NCBI GenBank assembly: GCA_943704525.1
Contig: CALSCQ010001141.1
Coordinates: 1-39,214 of the forward strand
Length of the DNA stretch: 39,214 nucleotides
Direction of reading: 5' to 3'
DNA from: Pigoraptor vietnamica
Lineage: Eukaryota; Opisthokonta; Filasterea
Shown: positions 29,001 to 39,175 of the stretch, in pieces
How the letters are laid out: each line of letters starts with the position of its first letter
Numbering within the stretch: the first letter of the stretch is position 1
The notes under the pieces: generated by a model
Databases searched by the model: none
The model's input: the letters and a program-made list of their open reading frames with translations, nothing else
Told to the model about the DNA's origin: nothing
Position numbers and translations under genes: made by a program

Positions 29001-29411
29001 TGCAACGGATGCCGCGATCTCGACCTCTGCCGAGACCCGGCGCTCCCCGGCGATGGCCAGCCGTGGCTGTGCGCGGACTGCGGGCACGAGTACGACAAGA
29101 CGGCGATCGAGCACTCGCTGATCGAGATTGCGCAGCGTCGTTCGGTCGCGTACCAGTTGCAGGATTTGCGCTGCGAGAAGTGCCGCGACGTGCGTGCTGA
29201 CAACCTCGCGCCGTACTGTCGGTGCTCCGGCGCGTTTGTCAACACGGTGAAGCAGGACCACTTTGCCACTCGCATGCGGACGCTGTGGAACATTGCGCGC
29301 TTCCACCGGCTTGAGCTCCTCGAGAGCATCGTTGGGTGGATCATGCAATCGAACGGATGCCGCGTGGCCGACGGAGAGATCACGCTGCCGCAACACCTCG
29401 TCGCGCGATGA
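20083..29411 (+). CDS. POLE: DNA polymerase epsilon catalytic subunit
   Basis: Fourteen exons: 20083-20219, 20299-20443, 20628-20693, 20835-21148, 21446-21564, 21740-21933, 22099-22464, 22659-23084, 23227-23514, 23652-23858, 24006-24875, 25007-26023, 26091-26324, 26430-29411; 2454 aa, frame kept throughout. This is the leading-strand replicative polymerase. Proofreading motifs: FDIETTK (Exo I, about 295), [10 protein letters not shown] (Exo II, about 384), [11 protein letters not shown] (Exo III, about 480). Polymerase motifs: [19 protein letters not shown] (about 647), [12 protein letters not shown] (about 830), C ELDTDGIW (about 878). [11 protein letters not shown] near 1197 is PIP-box-like. 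The inactive second B-family half follows. Two C-terminal Cys modules (CSYCNGC...CADC; CEKC...CRC) come near 2315-2396. An acidic, Ser/Arg-rich insertion (about 2005-2120) helps make it longer than animal orthologues. Intron 3 is GC-AG. Confidence 0.97.
20461..20549. repeat. Tandem repeat (two 38-bp copies, period 51) in POLE intron 2
   Basis: TTGAGAATGGAATGGAGCGA and the following 18 bases occur at 20461-20498 and again at 20512-20549 with two mismatches. Confidence 0.92.
20694..20834 (+). other. GC-AG intron (POLE intron 3)
   Basis: Exon 3 ends FIQE at GAG and the intron starts GCAAGTGG; the acceptor is CCCAATAG. Exon 4 resumes [10 protein letters not shown]. Using the nearest GT (20698) instead would break the frame of the conserved FIQEDG segment. 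The rest of the donor matches the known GC-AG consensus AG|GCAAGT. Confidence 0.88.
21124..21294. repeat. Duplication of the exon 4 end into POLE intron 4
   Basis: The last 25 coding bases of exon 4 (21124-21148) recur exactly at 21216-21240 inside the intron. A following stretch, CCTCCTTTTTTGAATATGTT then ATGTC at about 21188-21212, has a diverged copy at about 21269-21293. The copied exon end is followed by ACTGCAGG instead of the GTGCGCG donor. Confidence 0.93.
23859..23951. repeat. (GCGT)n/(GT)n tract in POLE intron 10
   Basis: Starts at the donor itself: the GTGCGTGCGTGC repeat begins at the first intron base and grades into GT and GTGCAT units. Confidence 0.9.
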
Positions 29412-29439
29412 GCGCTTGCGCGCGTCCACGACAAGCAGC

Positions 29440-29540
29440 GCACACATGCACACACAAGGCAGGCGTACACGCTCATGCGCACGCGCACACGCATACACGC
29501 GCATACACGCACACACACGCGTACATGCACAATACACACG
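29440..29540. repeat. CA-rich tract downstream of POLE
   Basis: Degenerate CA, CGCA and TACACG units in the 203-bp convergent gap between the POLE stop and the DUF3703-like stop. Confidence 0.8.
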
Positions 29541-29614
29541 TTCACGAAACAATTCGTGCGGTCACACAAGTGAGAAAGGCCTGGGAAAAAAACATGATTG
29601 TTATTGGACGCGCG

Positions 29615-30361
29615 TTACTTTGCCGACACGCGCGTCTTATTCTTCTCGACTTCGGTCCTCCAAATTCGGCTGAGAATGGCCACTGCGAGCGCGGGCGGCT
29701 CCCACTTTGTGAACTCCTGCGATTGCGGCGAATTGTGCGTGAGCGCAATCTCAAACCGGATCCCTTCCTGTTGCATCTTCTCTCTCAATCACTCGCGCGC
29801 ACACACGACGTCTTCAGTCATCCATGACACAGACCCCACCTGCAGTGCGAGGAGCGCAGCAAGGTCCTCGGGCAAGTTGAAGCGCGCCGCGACGCTGTTC
29901 TCCGCGCCGCCTGCGTTGCCCGTCGTTCCAAAGAAAGGCGCAAGAAGGCGCGTGCCGGTCGCTCCGAACGTGCGGAGCGCCTTTGTAGCCGCATTGCACG
30001 CACATGTCAATATCAATTCGTGGTGCGGAGGCTCACAAGGCACAGCAGCGTTTCACGCACATGCGAGTGTCATCGCTCACGTCCGTGTGTCCGATTGTTG
30101 TGCGTAACTCACAAAACCAAAACGCACCTGCACGAGCACCTCGTGGACGTCCAGGCGAACGAATCCCACGCGCAGCATCCACCAGTGTGACGTCATGTGC
30201 GGGATGCAGAAATGGCTGCCGAGAATGTGCGCGCGACCAAAGTGTCTGGATAGCCAAGAGTGAGAAGAGCCTGCACACACGCACACACACGCACGCACAC
30301 AGACACACAGATACACACACACACACACACACACACACCACACACATACATACACACACAC

Positions 30362-30404
<43 letters not shown>

Positions 30405-30746
30405 TACATACACATACACATACACGCACACATATATACACGCGCACACGCACACAGCACAGAACTTACCCAAAGGCATGGTCCAACTTGCCGCTGAAGT
30501 ACGCATAGCGACCGAGGCTCATTTCGCGCTCAAAAGCGGCCTCCAGCTGCGGATGCATTTTCATGAGGAGCCCATGCCTCTCGCCGATGCTGGATAGAGT
30601 GTAAATCTGCGAGGCGGTGCAATGCCGTGAGTTGCTGGACTGAAGTCGTTTGTCGCAATATAATTAGAGAAGAGGCGAACACTCACGACATAGAGGATCC
30701 ACCGTGCCACGACAGAGATGGCGGAACGGATTGTCGATGTCGCCAT
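29615..30746 (-). CDS. DUF3703-like protein, intron-bearing eukaryotic homologue
   Basis: Five exons, minus strand: 30746-30687, 30606-30470, 30245-30128, 29980-29840, 29716-29615; 185 aa, phases 0/2/0/0. Function is unknown. The core matches what I know of the bacterial DUF3703 family (about 110-120 aa): FEREMSLGRYAYFSGKLDHA, then HFGRAHILGSHFCIPHMTSH, then WWMLRVGFVRLDVHEVLVQ, then TTGNAGGAENSVAARFNLPE. The spaced histidines could bind metal, but that is inference. The first exon is a hydrophobic, basic, possibly membrane or mitochondrial segment (IRSAISVVARWILYVV). The last exon adds EFTKWEPPALAVAILSRIWR and a Lys-rich end, beyond the bacterial family. The exon 4 acceptor (GCTACAAAG) lacks a clear pyrimidine tract and is the weakest junction. 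Shares a divergent promoter with ATP13A1. Confidence 0.6.
30273..30457. repeat. (CA)n tract in the DUF3703-like gene's intron 2
   Basis: CA dinucleotides with CGCA and TACATACA blocks filling nearly the whole 224-nt intron. Sense strand GT/GTAT-rich. Confidence 0.93.
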
Positions 30747-31184
30747 TTTTTGTGCCGCTACTTTTTCTCCGCACCACATTGCAAAGGTGCTTCGCTAAGG
30801 GTCGGCGATGTAAAATAGACAAACGGTGGTGAGTTCAGTTCTCTGGCGGCGATGGCCAACGACGCTGTAATCAGCAATTGTGTCTGGACAATTTGTCTGG
30901 AGGTGACATGAGTGAACACTTTGTTACAATTGTCGTAACTATTAAGCAATCTAAACGATAAAGTAGTTCAATTGAAGGAACAGAACCGTAATAAACAGAG
31001 TGGCCTTGCCCCATTTATTTAATTTATTTCAGGAAGTATACAATATATATTTTGTATGGAATGCAACATTGGTACTTAATTTTCCTGTTGCACGTGTCGA
31101 CAGCTGTGCGAGTACAAAGACGTTTCACAAACGCGCTTTAGAGTAATACTTAGTCTCTTCGCTCACGGCGCGCTCCAGACAACC
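30747..31184. promoter_or_regulatory. AT-rich divergent intergenic region, DUF3703-like / ATP13A1
   Basis: A 438-bp gap between opposing start codons. The stretch 30930-31090 is strikingly AT-rich (ATTTATTTAATTTATTT at about 31012, ATACAATATATATTTTGTAT at about 31038), unlike other gaps here. The ATATATATTT could serve as a TATA element about 130 bp upstream of the ATP13A1 start codon. No reading frame is supported. Confidence 0.55.
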
Positions 31185-34100
31185 ATGGCGCCACCGGCGA
31201 AGGCGGGCAATGGGTGTGTGTCTCATCTATCGCATCCAAGTGTCGTCGATGTTATGCCTGGTGTTCATAGGGGGCTGTTGTGTTGCGCGTGTAGGGGGAT
31301 TGCGACGGCAGCTGATTGCGCGTCAAACGCAGTCTTATTGAGAGCAGTGAAGTGGATTACATCACGCTCTACTCACCGCTTCCGCAAGCGGCGCATCTCT
31401 ACGTGTGGCCCTTCGCTTTCATCTACGCGGCGTTTGCGTACGTGTTCTTTGCCAACGCAACAGAGGAGAATGCCGACCTGTACTATGTCGAGCTTGGCGG
31501 CCTCGGCCTCGCCCACATGATCGCGTTCCTCAGCACGATTTGGTCCGTCCATGTCAAGTGCTTCATGACGTGCAAGCGGGTGCGTCCGCTTGTTGCTGCG
31601 TTTGCCGCAATCTCGTGTCATGCATCACTCGAGTTATGAGTGCGGTTCGTGCACTAATAATATATACTCGCAGCCTTTCGTGCGTCTGCTTACTTTCATG
31701 CTCACATCAACGCCTTTCCTGGGGGCTCTTCGCAGGCGTACGACCCGCTCACTGCGCCACTGGTCAAGGTCGTCCCCATTCCACACCACGGTCCCACGGA
31801 GCTTGTGCGCCTGCAGCACGACAAGGTGGGGATGGAATGCGTGCGTGCGCGTACGCGTGAGTGTGCCACGCACGTGAATTTTTTTTGGGAGCGTATTCTC
31901 AACACCTCCGGTGTGCCCCCTTTGTCAGGATGGCGTGGTTTGGTTCAATTTTCAGAAGACAAAGTATATCTTCGACGCCGATCGCAAGGTGTTTCGCCAG
32001 GTCGAATTCCCCATCGACCTGGCCATTGGCACATATTCGTCTGCCGTCGGCTACGAGGACGCCGATGTCGACGCAGCCGTCCGCAAATATGGGCAGAACA
32101 TGTGCGTGCCCGATCCGTTGCTTACTCGCACTCACGCATACGCACACACACCCCTCCGCACGCGCACATCGTAAAGAAAGCCCCTCTGCGCGCACTCATG
32201 CGCTCTTCCCTGTTGCAGCTTCGACATCCCCGTGCCGTCGTTCGGTGAGCTCTACCGCGAGCAGGCGACAGCGCCCTTCTTCGTCTTCCAGGTGTTCTGC
32301 GTGGCGCTTTGGCTCCTCGACGAGTACTGGTATTTCCCGCTCTTCACGCTCGGAATGCTCGTCCTGTTCGAGGCGACGGTCGTCAAGCAGGTGAGGCAGC
32401 ATCGTCGCGGAGTGTCTAGACTTGCGCGCGTTTTGTTTACGCGCCCGACCGATTTTTGTTGAGAACCGACTTCGTATCGGAAAATAGCCCATTCGAACGG
32501 GAGATGTCGCCGTCTGTGATCGCCGTCACTCACACGCCTATGACCACTCGCCCCGCGTACGCCTCGCACACTACAGCGCCTCCGCAACCTGAACGAGCTG
32601 CGTCAGATGCGCATGAAGCCCTATCTCATCCACGCGTACCGAAGCCGCAAGTGGAAGAAAATTCTCACCAGCGAACTGGTCCCCGGCGACATCATCTCCG
32701 TCGGTGCGTTGACATTTGGACTGTTGAGGGCGCACGGCAGGGTGCGAGTTGTTTGATAGTTGCTACGAACAGACATTCATTTCTTTGTGAATCAAAAGCA
32801 CGCGAGTTTTGTGTCACTGAGACTTGCGCCAATTCATTTTGGGTTGCTTGCAGTGCGCGGGGAGAACACGCCCGTGCCGTGCGATGCGCTTTTGATCGAG
32901 GGCTCGTGCGTCGTCAACGAATCGATGCTCACGGGCGAATCGGTGCCGCAAATGAAGGTGCGCGAGGCAATGAATGGGCGCGCGCGCGCGTCTCGTGTGT
33001 GTGTGTGCGTGTGTGTGTGTGTGTGTGGGTATGTGTATGTGTGTGGTTGGGGGGACTAGGGGAGGGGACTAGGGGACACATGTGTTTCGACCCCTCGTCG
33101 ACATTATCGCCTGTCGATGCGTTGTGCGTCTGTCAGCGGATTTGTGTCTCTGTGCAGCACTCTCTGCGTCAGCTCATTCGTATCACTTTTCAATCACCTG
33201 TGCCATGTAGGAGAGCATCGCCTCGCACGATCCCTGCGCCTCCCTCGACATTGGCGGCGGCGGCAAGGTCCACGTGATATTCGGAGGGACAAAAGTGGTG
33301 CAGGCCACCGCGCCGGAGAAGGGGGCGCCCATTCGCTGTGAGTCGCACGCGCTTCGTGGCAAACTATCGCGTCGATGGCGTTGTTCTGTGATCACCCCGC
33401 CCCTTCTGCTTGTTTCCGTCGTTCGATCTTCGTCAACGCTGTAACCTGTTTGTTGCCTCCTCGGCACAGCTCCCGATGGCGGGTGCGTTGCGTACGTTCT
33501 CCGCACCGGTTTCAACACGGCCCAGGTGAGTATTGCTTGTGTGCGCTGTTCACGTGGTGTATGTGCGTGCGCGTGTGTGCATGAGCCGTGTTTGTTTGGT
33601 ACACTGTGTGTCATGCATGTGTGGATGTGTGCATGTGCGTGCGTGCATGAGCCGCAACGTGTGTGTTCACGTGTGTGTGCGTCCCTTTCTCCTGCTGATT
33701 TTCGCATCCGCGCAGGGCAAGCTTGTTCGCACAATCCTCTTCAGCACGGAGCGCGTGACGGCCAACACGCTCGAGAGTTTCCTGTTCATCCTCTTTCTGC
33801 TCATCCTCGCCATTACTGCGTCGTCCTACGTGTGGCAGCACGGTGAGCGAGACGACATCGCCGCTCTCGTACAATGCTCGCATTTATTCTAGCTCTCGCC
33901 ATCTGCCTGCTAGCGTAAGGCGATGGAGTTGTGCGTTCAGCGCTTCTCCCCCTCTTTGCGTGGACGCGGTTTAGATTGCAGACGCGCTTTTCATTATATC
34001 TTTATACTCGGCGCTGCCTGTGTGCTGCCTGTTGTCGCGCTGTTGTACCGCGCCTGATCCTCCGAGTCTCAGGAACGATCGATGGCAAGCGCACACGCAA

Positions 34101-37100
34101 CAAACTGATGCTGCAGTGCGTGCTCATTATCACATCGGTGGTGCCTCCCCACCTCCCGATGGAACTGTCGCTCGCCGTCAACCAGAGCCTCATTGCGCTC
34201 GCGCGTCTCGGTGCGTGCTGTGCGTGCGATTTGCGTCGTCTCCTCAAGTGTGTTTGTTGGTGTTATTTGTATACGCAAGTGCCTTTGCGTTAGCATATGT
34301 TATGTGGGTGCGAATACCACGTGCTAGTTGCTGTCGTGTTTGTTTGGCAGTTGTTGACGCGCCCGTGCTTTTCCGTTGGCAGCCATTTTTTGCACGGAGC
34401 CCTTCCGCATTCCGTTCGCCGGGAAGATTGACGTGTGCTGCTTTGACAAGACGGGCACACTGACGAGCAACGACTTTATTGTGGACGGCATTGCCGGAAT
34501 ACCGGGGTGCGCTTTTGTCGCGTGTCTTTTGCGGACACTTGCACACAACGCACACGCACACCCACCCACCCACCCGCCTCACACACACACACACACACAC
34601 AAAAACACACACACACACACACACACACATACACACACACATACACACACACACACACAAACGCATACACACACACACATACACACACACACACACACTC
34701 TCTCTCTCACACATACACACACACACACAAACGCATACACACACACACACATACACACACACACATGTATTTGCCACGGATGCCGACTCACGCGGCGCGT
34801 TTCTCCTTGGCGCAGGAGCGACGGCCTGGTCAAACTGGACGCGGCCCCTGACGCCGTCTCTCACGTGATCGCGTCGTGCCACTCCCTCGCCGTGATTGAT
34901 GAGGCCGTGTGCGGCGACCCGATGGAAAAGGTGGCGCTTGCGGGCATCAACTGGGGCATCACGAAGGGTGCGTGTGGCTCGCGTGTATGTGCGTTGTGTC
35001 TTTTAAGCGTGCTGTGTATTTTTGCGTGCCCCTCTCTTGAATGTGCTGGCTGCGTGCGTGTCGGCGTGCGTGTCTCATCAGTTTTATGGGGCACTGAGTC
35101 CGCAGCGACGGTATGCGCATTTTCTTGCTCAATATCTCTCGTCCACGTGCTCGCAGGTGACATGGCCGTGCCGAAGAAAGGCAAGCGGCAGTGCGTGAAA
35201 ATCCTCCACCGCTTCCACTTCTCTAGCGCTCTCAAGCGCATGAGCGTGGTGGCCGCGCTCGAGGTGCCGGAGGCTGCCGGCGTGCCCGCGCAGCACCGCT
35301 ACATTGTGACGGTGAAGGGGGCGCCGGAGACGGTCGAGGGCATGCTCGCCAGTGTCCCCGCCGATTACGAGAAGACGCACAGGCACCACGCGAGGAAGGG
35401 CGCGCGCGTGCTTGCGCTCGCGTACAAGTACATTGACGCTGCCGACTCGACGAAGGTTTGGACAGCGCGTGTACCAAGCACATGTTCAGTCTTGTCCTTC
35501 GTTGTATGTTCTATTGCCCGCAATGCTGCATGCATGCAATCCGTCCGTTCAGATTTCGACCCTGCATTACGCACGTTTGCCTGCGCCCGCCGCTTTTCAT
35601 TTGGAAATCTTCGTCATCGTCTTCATCGTCTCATCTTACGTCGGCTCACGTGTGTGCGCAATGCGCAGGTGCATTCCATGGCTCGTGACGAAGCCGAGCG
35701 CGAGCTGACGTTCGCAGGTTTCCTCGTCATCAGCTGTCCGCTGCGTCCGGACTCGGTGGCCGCGATGGCCGCCGTCAAGGGATCGTCGCATAAGGTGCGC
35801 GCGCGTCCTTGCGCACCCGTGTGTGACGTTTGCGCGTCCGTTTCTATAGCACGCCTGTTATCTCTGCATCGGTTCGACTTTTGGATTATATGTGTGGGCC
35901 CATCTCTTACTCGCTTATGCCGCCGAATTGGGTTGTCGTGTGTGCGTGTGTCCCTTTCTAACCCCGTGCGTGCGTGTGGGCAGGTCGTGATGATCACCGG
36001 CGACAACCCCCTCACGGCGTGTCACGTGGCCGAGACGCTCGCCATGGTGACGAAGCCGCCGCTCATTCTTGGACCCGGCGATGCTTTCGGCGCCGAAGAG
36101 GGTGGGTGTTCCCTCCTGACGATTGTGCTGAGCACTGAACGTCGAGCCTCTCTTTGCCTTGCCCCTCAATGCAACGTTGCGCGAAACCATCTCCTCTGCT
36201 TGTGCACATTCAGGCGTCTGTTCTCCCACTTCTTCGGGTTGTTGCGTCGGTGCCTTTCGAATTTGTGACGAGCGAATTGAGCGCCCGCCGTCTGTTCCCA
36301 CGCAGTGACCAAGGACGCCGACGGACACGCCGACGCCACGTGGTCGTGGCATTCGTTCGATGGGCACGACTCGGTTCCCCTTGCGCGCGACGCTCGCAGC
36401 ATCCGCAACCTCGCCAAAACCCACGATCTCTGCGTGACGGGAGGCGGTCTGCGCCACCTCAGCCGAGCGGGCGTGTTTGGGCTCTACCTGCCGCACATTT
36501 CGGTGTATGCACGCGTCACTCCGGACCAGAAGGCGCGTGCGTATGTGTTTTGTGCGCGAGTATGTGTGCATCCGTGCGGTGCTTTGCGTGCGTGCGCGTC
36601 TGTCCGGTCGTGTTTCGGTTTGCCCCAACTTGGAATTGACGTCATTCCCCCACTTCTGGCGCGCAGGAGTTTGTTATCACGACGTTCAAGTCGATGGGCA
36701 TTTCCTCGCTCATGTGCGGCGACGGAACAAACGACGTCGGCGCCCTCAAGCAGGCCGATGTCGGTGAGCTCTTGCCCCGATGTGCGCGTGCAGTTGTGCC
36801 CCTTTTTTTTTTTTTCATGTAGCTTGGCTAATTTTGGTTTGTTTGTTTCAGTCCGTATTCTGACACCTAACGCTGATGTAATTTCCCAGGCATTGCGCTG
36901 CTTGAGGGCGGGCCTGTGCAGCAGAAGCCGCCGGCGCGCGGTCCGAACGCACCCGGCAGCCCGCAGAACGCGTCCGGACAGCCGTCGACGCCCGTGACAC
37001 GCGCCATTGTGTCGTCGCAGCAGCAGCAGCAGCAGCGCGCTGGGTCCGCTTCGAGTGCACCGCAATCGCCGTCGAACGCACAGGTTGCCAACCGCCCGAA

Positions 37101-37407
37101 GACACCGGCGGAACTCGCTGCGATGCGCAAGGTGGGACGCGTGTGCAGCACTTTGGTCGTGTTTCCTTGTGTGCGAGTTATGCTATTGGCATGGGCTATG
37201 GTGACCAGCGCGGTAGCCGCACGCGTGCAGTGACACGGTCTTTTGTGCGTCGATTCTCGCGCAGGCGCAACTTGACAAGGCGCTTGAGGAGCTCTCCGCA
37301 GCGTCGGATGAGCCGCCGATTGTCCGGTTGGGCGACGCGTCGATCGCATCGCCCTTCACGTCCAAAGTGCCCTCCATCATTGCAGGTGTGCACGCACGCG
37401 CACGCAC

Positions 37408-37480
<73 letters not shown>

Positions 37481-39106
37481 GCGCGCGCGCGCCCTCTATG
37501 TCCTACTGTGTGTGACGCCCTTGCCTCTTCGCAGTGACGCACATCCTGCGTCAGGGCCGCTGCACGCTGGTGACGACGATGCAGCTCTTCCGCATCCTCG
37601 CGCTCGACTGTCTCATCATGGCGTATTCGCTCTCCGTGCTCTACCTCGACGGCCTCAAGTTTGGCGACGTGTGCGTGTCACCCGCGTGTTACCCTTGCGG
37701 CGCCAATCTGTGTCATTGTTCGCCTGTGCCTTCCTGTGTGCGGTGATGATGTCGACGATTGTTGCGTGGCTGATGATTGTTTGTGGCTGGCGACGTGTCC
37801 GTGTCACCCGCGTGTTACCCTCGCGGCGCCAATCTGTGTCATTGCTAGCTTGTGTGCGATGTTGATGTCGACGATTGTTGCGCGTGGTTGACATTCGTTT
37901 GTGGCTGACGTACGTGTGCGTGCCACTTGCGCCAACTGTTTTATGTTCGCCGTTTTGTTGCACGTGTTGACGCGTGTTTGTGACTGTTTCGCACCGCAGC
38001 CAAGCGACCTTCCAGGGCTTCCTTTCGGCGATGTGCTTTCTCTTCATCACCAACTCAAAGGTGCGCCCTGCGATGACACGTGTGCGCTCACCATTGCGTG
38101 TTGCTGTTGTTCAATCGTACATTACACACAATGTTCCGCTTTCCACAATCGCTTCTCGTTTTTTTGGGCCCTCACACACCGTCAGAACTTCTTCTTTCCC
38201 CCCGACCCATCTTCCCTAAGAAAACATACACAAATTTGTTTCGCGTCGCGGCACTTACTATGCACACACTTACCGCACAATCTCTCCGCGCGTCCCCCGA
38301 CAGCCGCTGAACCGCCTCTCCCCCGAGCGCCCCCTTCCGAACATCTTCAATCTCTACATGGTCTTGACAGTCCTCGGACAGTTTGCCGTACACCTCTACT
38401 CGCTCGTCACCATCGTCGAAGTCGCCAAGCAGACCATCGGCGACCGGTGCGTCACGCGCCTTTCACTCCCCGCACGTGTCCTGTGCATGTTGCGACACAG
38501 TGCCTCACATCCATCTCCCGTGTCTTCTGCGTTTTGCCTTCCGACTATCTCTCGTGGTCGTCCAGTATGTTCAACGTGTCTTCTGCGTGCTGTTTGCAAC
38601 ACACGCCTCTCTATGATTACCCTTGCGTCTCACTGGTCCCCTACTCACTGTTTCCGTTCCCTCGTGTTCCAGCGGCGAGATCGACCCCGACGCCGAGTTC
38701 AAGGCGGATGTGCTCAACAGCGCCGTTTACTTTATCGCCATGACTATGCAGCTCACCACGTTCGCCGTCAACGTAAAGGTGCCCTCCCCCCCCCACACAC
38801 ACACACACGCACCCGCGTCAGCTGTTTTGCGCACTTTGTTGCCTGGGTCACACGCGTCGTCGTCCCTCTCTTCTGCGCGGCTGTTCAATTTGCTGTGCAC
38901 CGTCTCTTCCGTTTATTCCTGCGGCGACCTCTAACGGCACGTGACCCATGTTTCGCCCGCAGGGACACCCCTTCATGGAAGGCATTATGCAGAACAAGCC
39001 GCTGCTCTACTCGCTCGGCATCTCCGCCATTGTCGTCATCGCAACGGCGTCTGGACAGGCGCCCGAGCTCGCTGAGACGCTCGAAGTAGTCCCGTTCACG
39101 GATGAG
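31185..39106 (+). CDS. ATP13A1: P5A-type cation-transporting-family ATPase (ER helix dislocase), 3' end missing
   Basis: Twenty-five exons: 31185-31213, 31333-31579, 31736-31825, 31929-32101, 32219-32390, 32577-32703, 32854-32957, 33211-33337, 33470-33525, 33716-33842, 34073-34210, 34383-34506, 34816-34967, 35157-35455, 35669-35794, 35984-36101, 36306-36532, 36667-36763, 36890-37131, 37265-37385, 37535-37670, 38000-38060, 38304-38446, 38673-38778, 38963-39106. They give 1162 codons in frame; only the last few dozen residues should lie beyond the edge. P5A ATPases (Spf1, ATP13A1) extract mistargeted transmembrane helices from the ER membrane. Motifs: TGES (about 306), the P5[14 protein letters not shown] (about 441), DKTGTLTS (phosphorylated Asp about 484), KGAPE (about 607), TGDNPLTA (about 701), [13 protein letters not shown] (about 829). 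A Pro/Gln/Ser-rich insertion with a Q run lies in exon 19. Intron 17 appears to be GC-AG. Confidence 0.96.
32999..33044. repeat. (GT)n tract in ATP13A1 intron 7
   Basis: GT dinucleotides with one GC interruption, about 40 bases after the donor, preceded by a GCGCGCGCG run. Confidence 0.85.
34541..34766. repeat. (CA)n tract in ATP13A1 intron 12
   Basis: About 225 bp of CA dinucleotides with CCCA, AAAC, TACA and CTCTCT blocks. The region includes imperfect internal duplications (CTCTCTCTCACACATACAC and AAACGCATACACACACACAC units recur). Sense strand is CA, opposite to most introns here. Confidence 0.93.
36533..36666 (+). other. Probable GC-AG intron (ATP13A1 intron 17)
   Basis: Exon 17 ends VTPDQK at AAG and the intron starts GCGCGTGCG; the acceptor is TGGCGCGCAG. 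Exon 18 resumes [11 protein letters not shown]. Only a phase-0 break joins these conserved segments without inserting residues, and no GT gives it. The donor differs from the window's usual AAG|GTGCGTG by one T-to-C change. Confidence 0.78.
37390..37480. repeat. (CA)n tract in ATP13A1 intron 20
   Basis: A pure 70-bp CA run (about 37409-37479) preceded by CGCA units and followed by GCGCGCGCG. Sense strand CA. Confidence 0.95.
37663..37935. repeat. Tandem duplication (period 126 bp) spanning the exon 21/intron 21 border of ATP13A1
   Basis: GGCGACGTGTGCGTGTCACC at 37663 (coding end, donor and intron start) recurs as GGCGACGTGTCCGTGTCACC at 37789, followed by about 100 bp of matching sequence. 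A third, partial and diverged copy begins near 37905. The second copy's would-be donor has changed from GTGCGTG to GTCCGTG. Confidence 0.93.
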
Positions 39107-39112
39107 GTATGC

Positions 39113-39114
<2 letters not shown>

Positions 39115-39174
<60 letters not shown>

Positions 39175-39175
39175 T

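Noticed and set aside
28314-29552. A 412-codon antisense frame within POLE exon 14
   Set aside because: Antisense shadow; its start comes from the CA-rich tract downstream of POLE.
34376-36268. A single 630-codon plus frame read straight through ATP13A1
   Set aside because: It reads through intron 12's (CA)n tract and other introns. The spliced model restores the P-type ATPase alignment.
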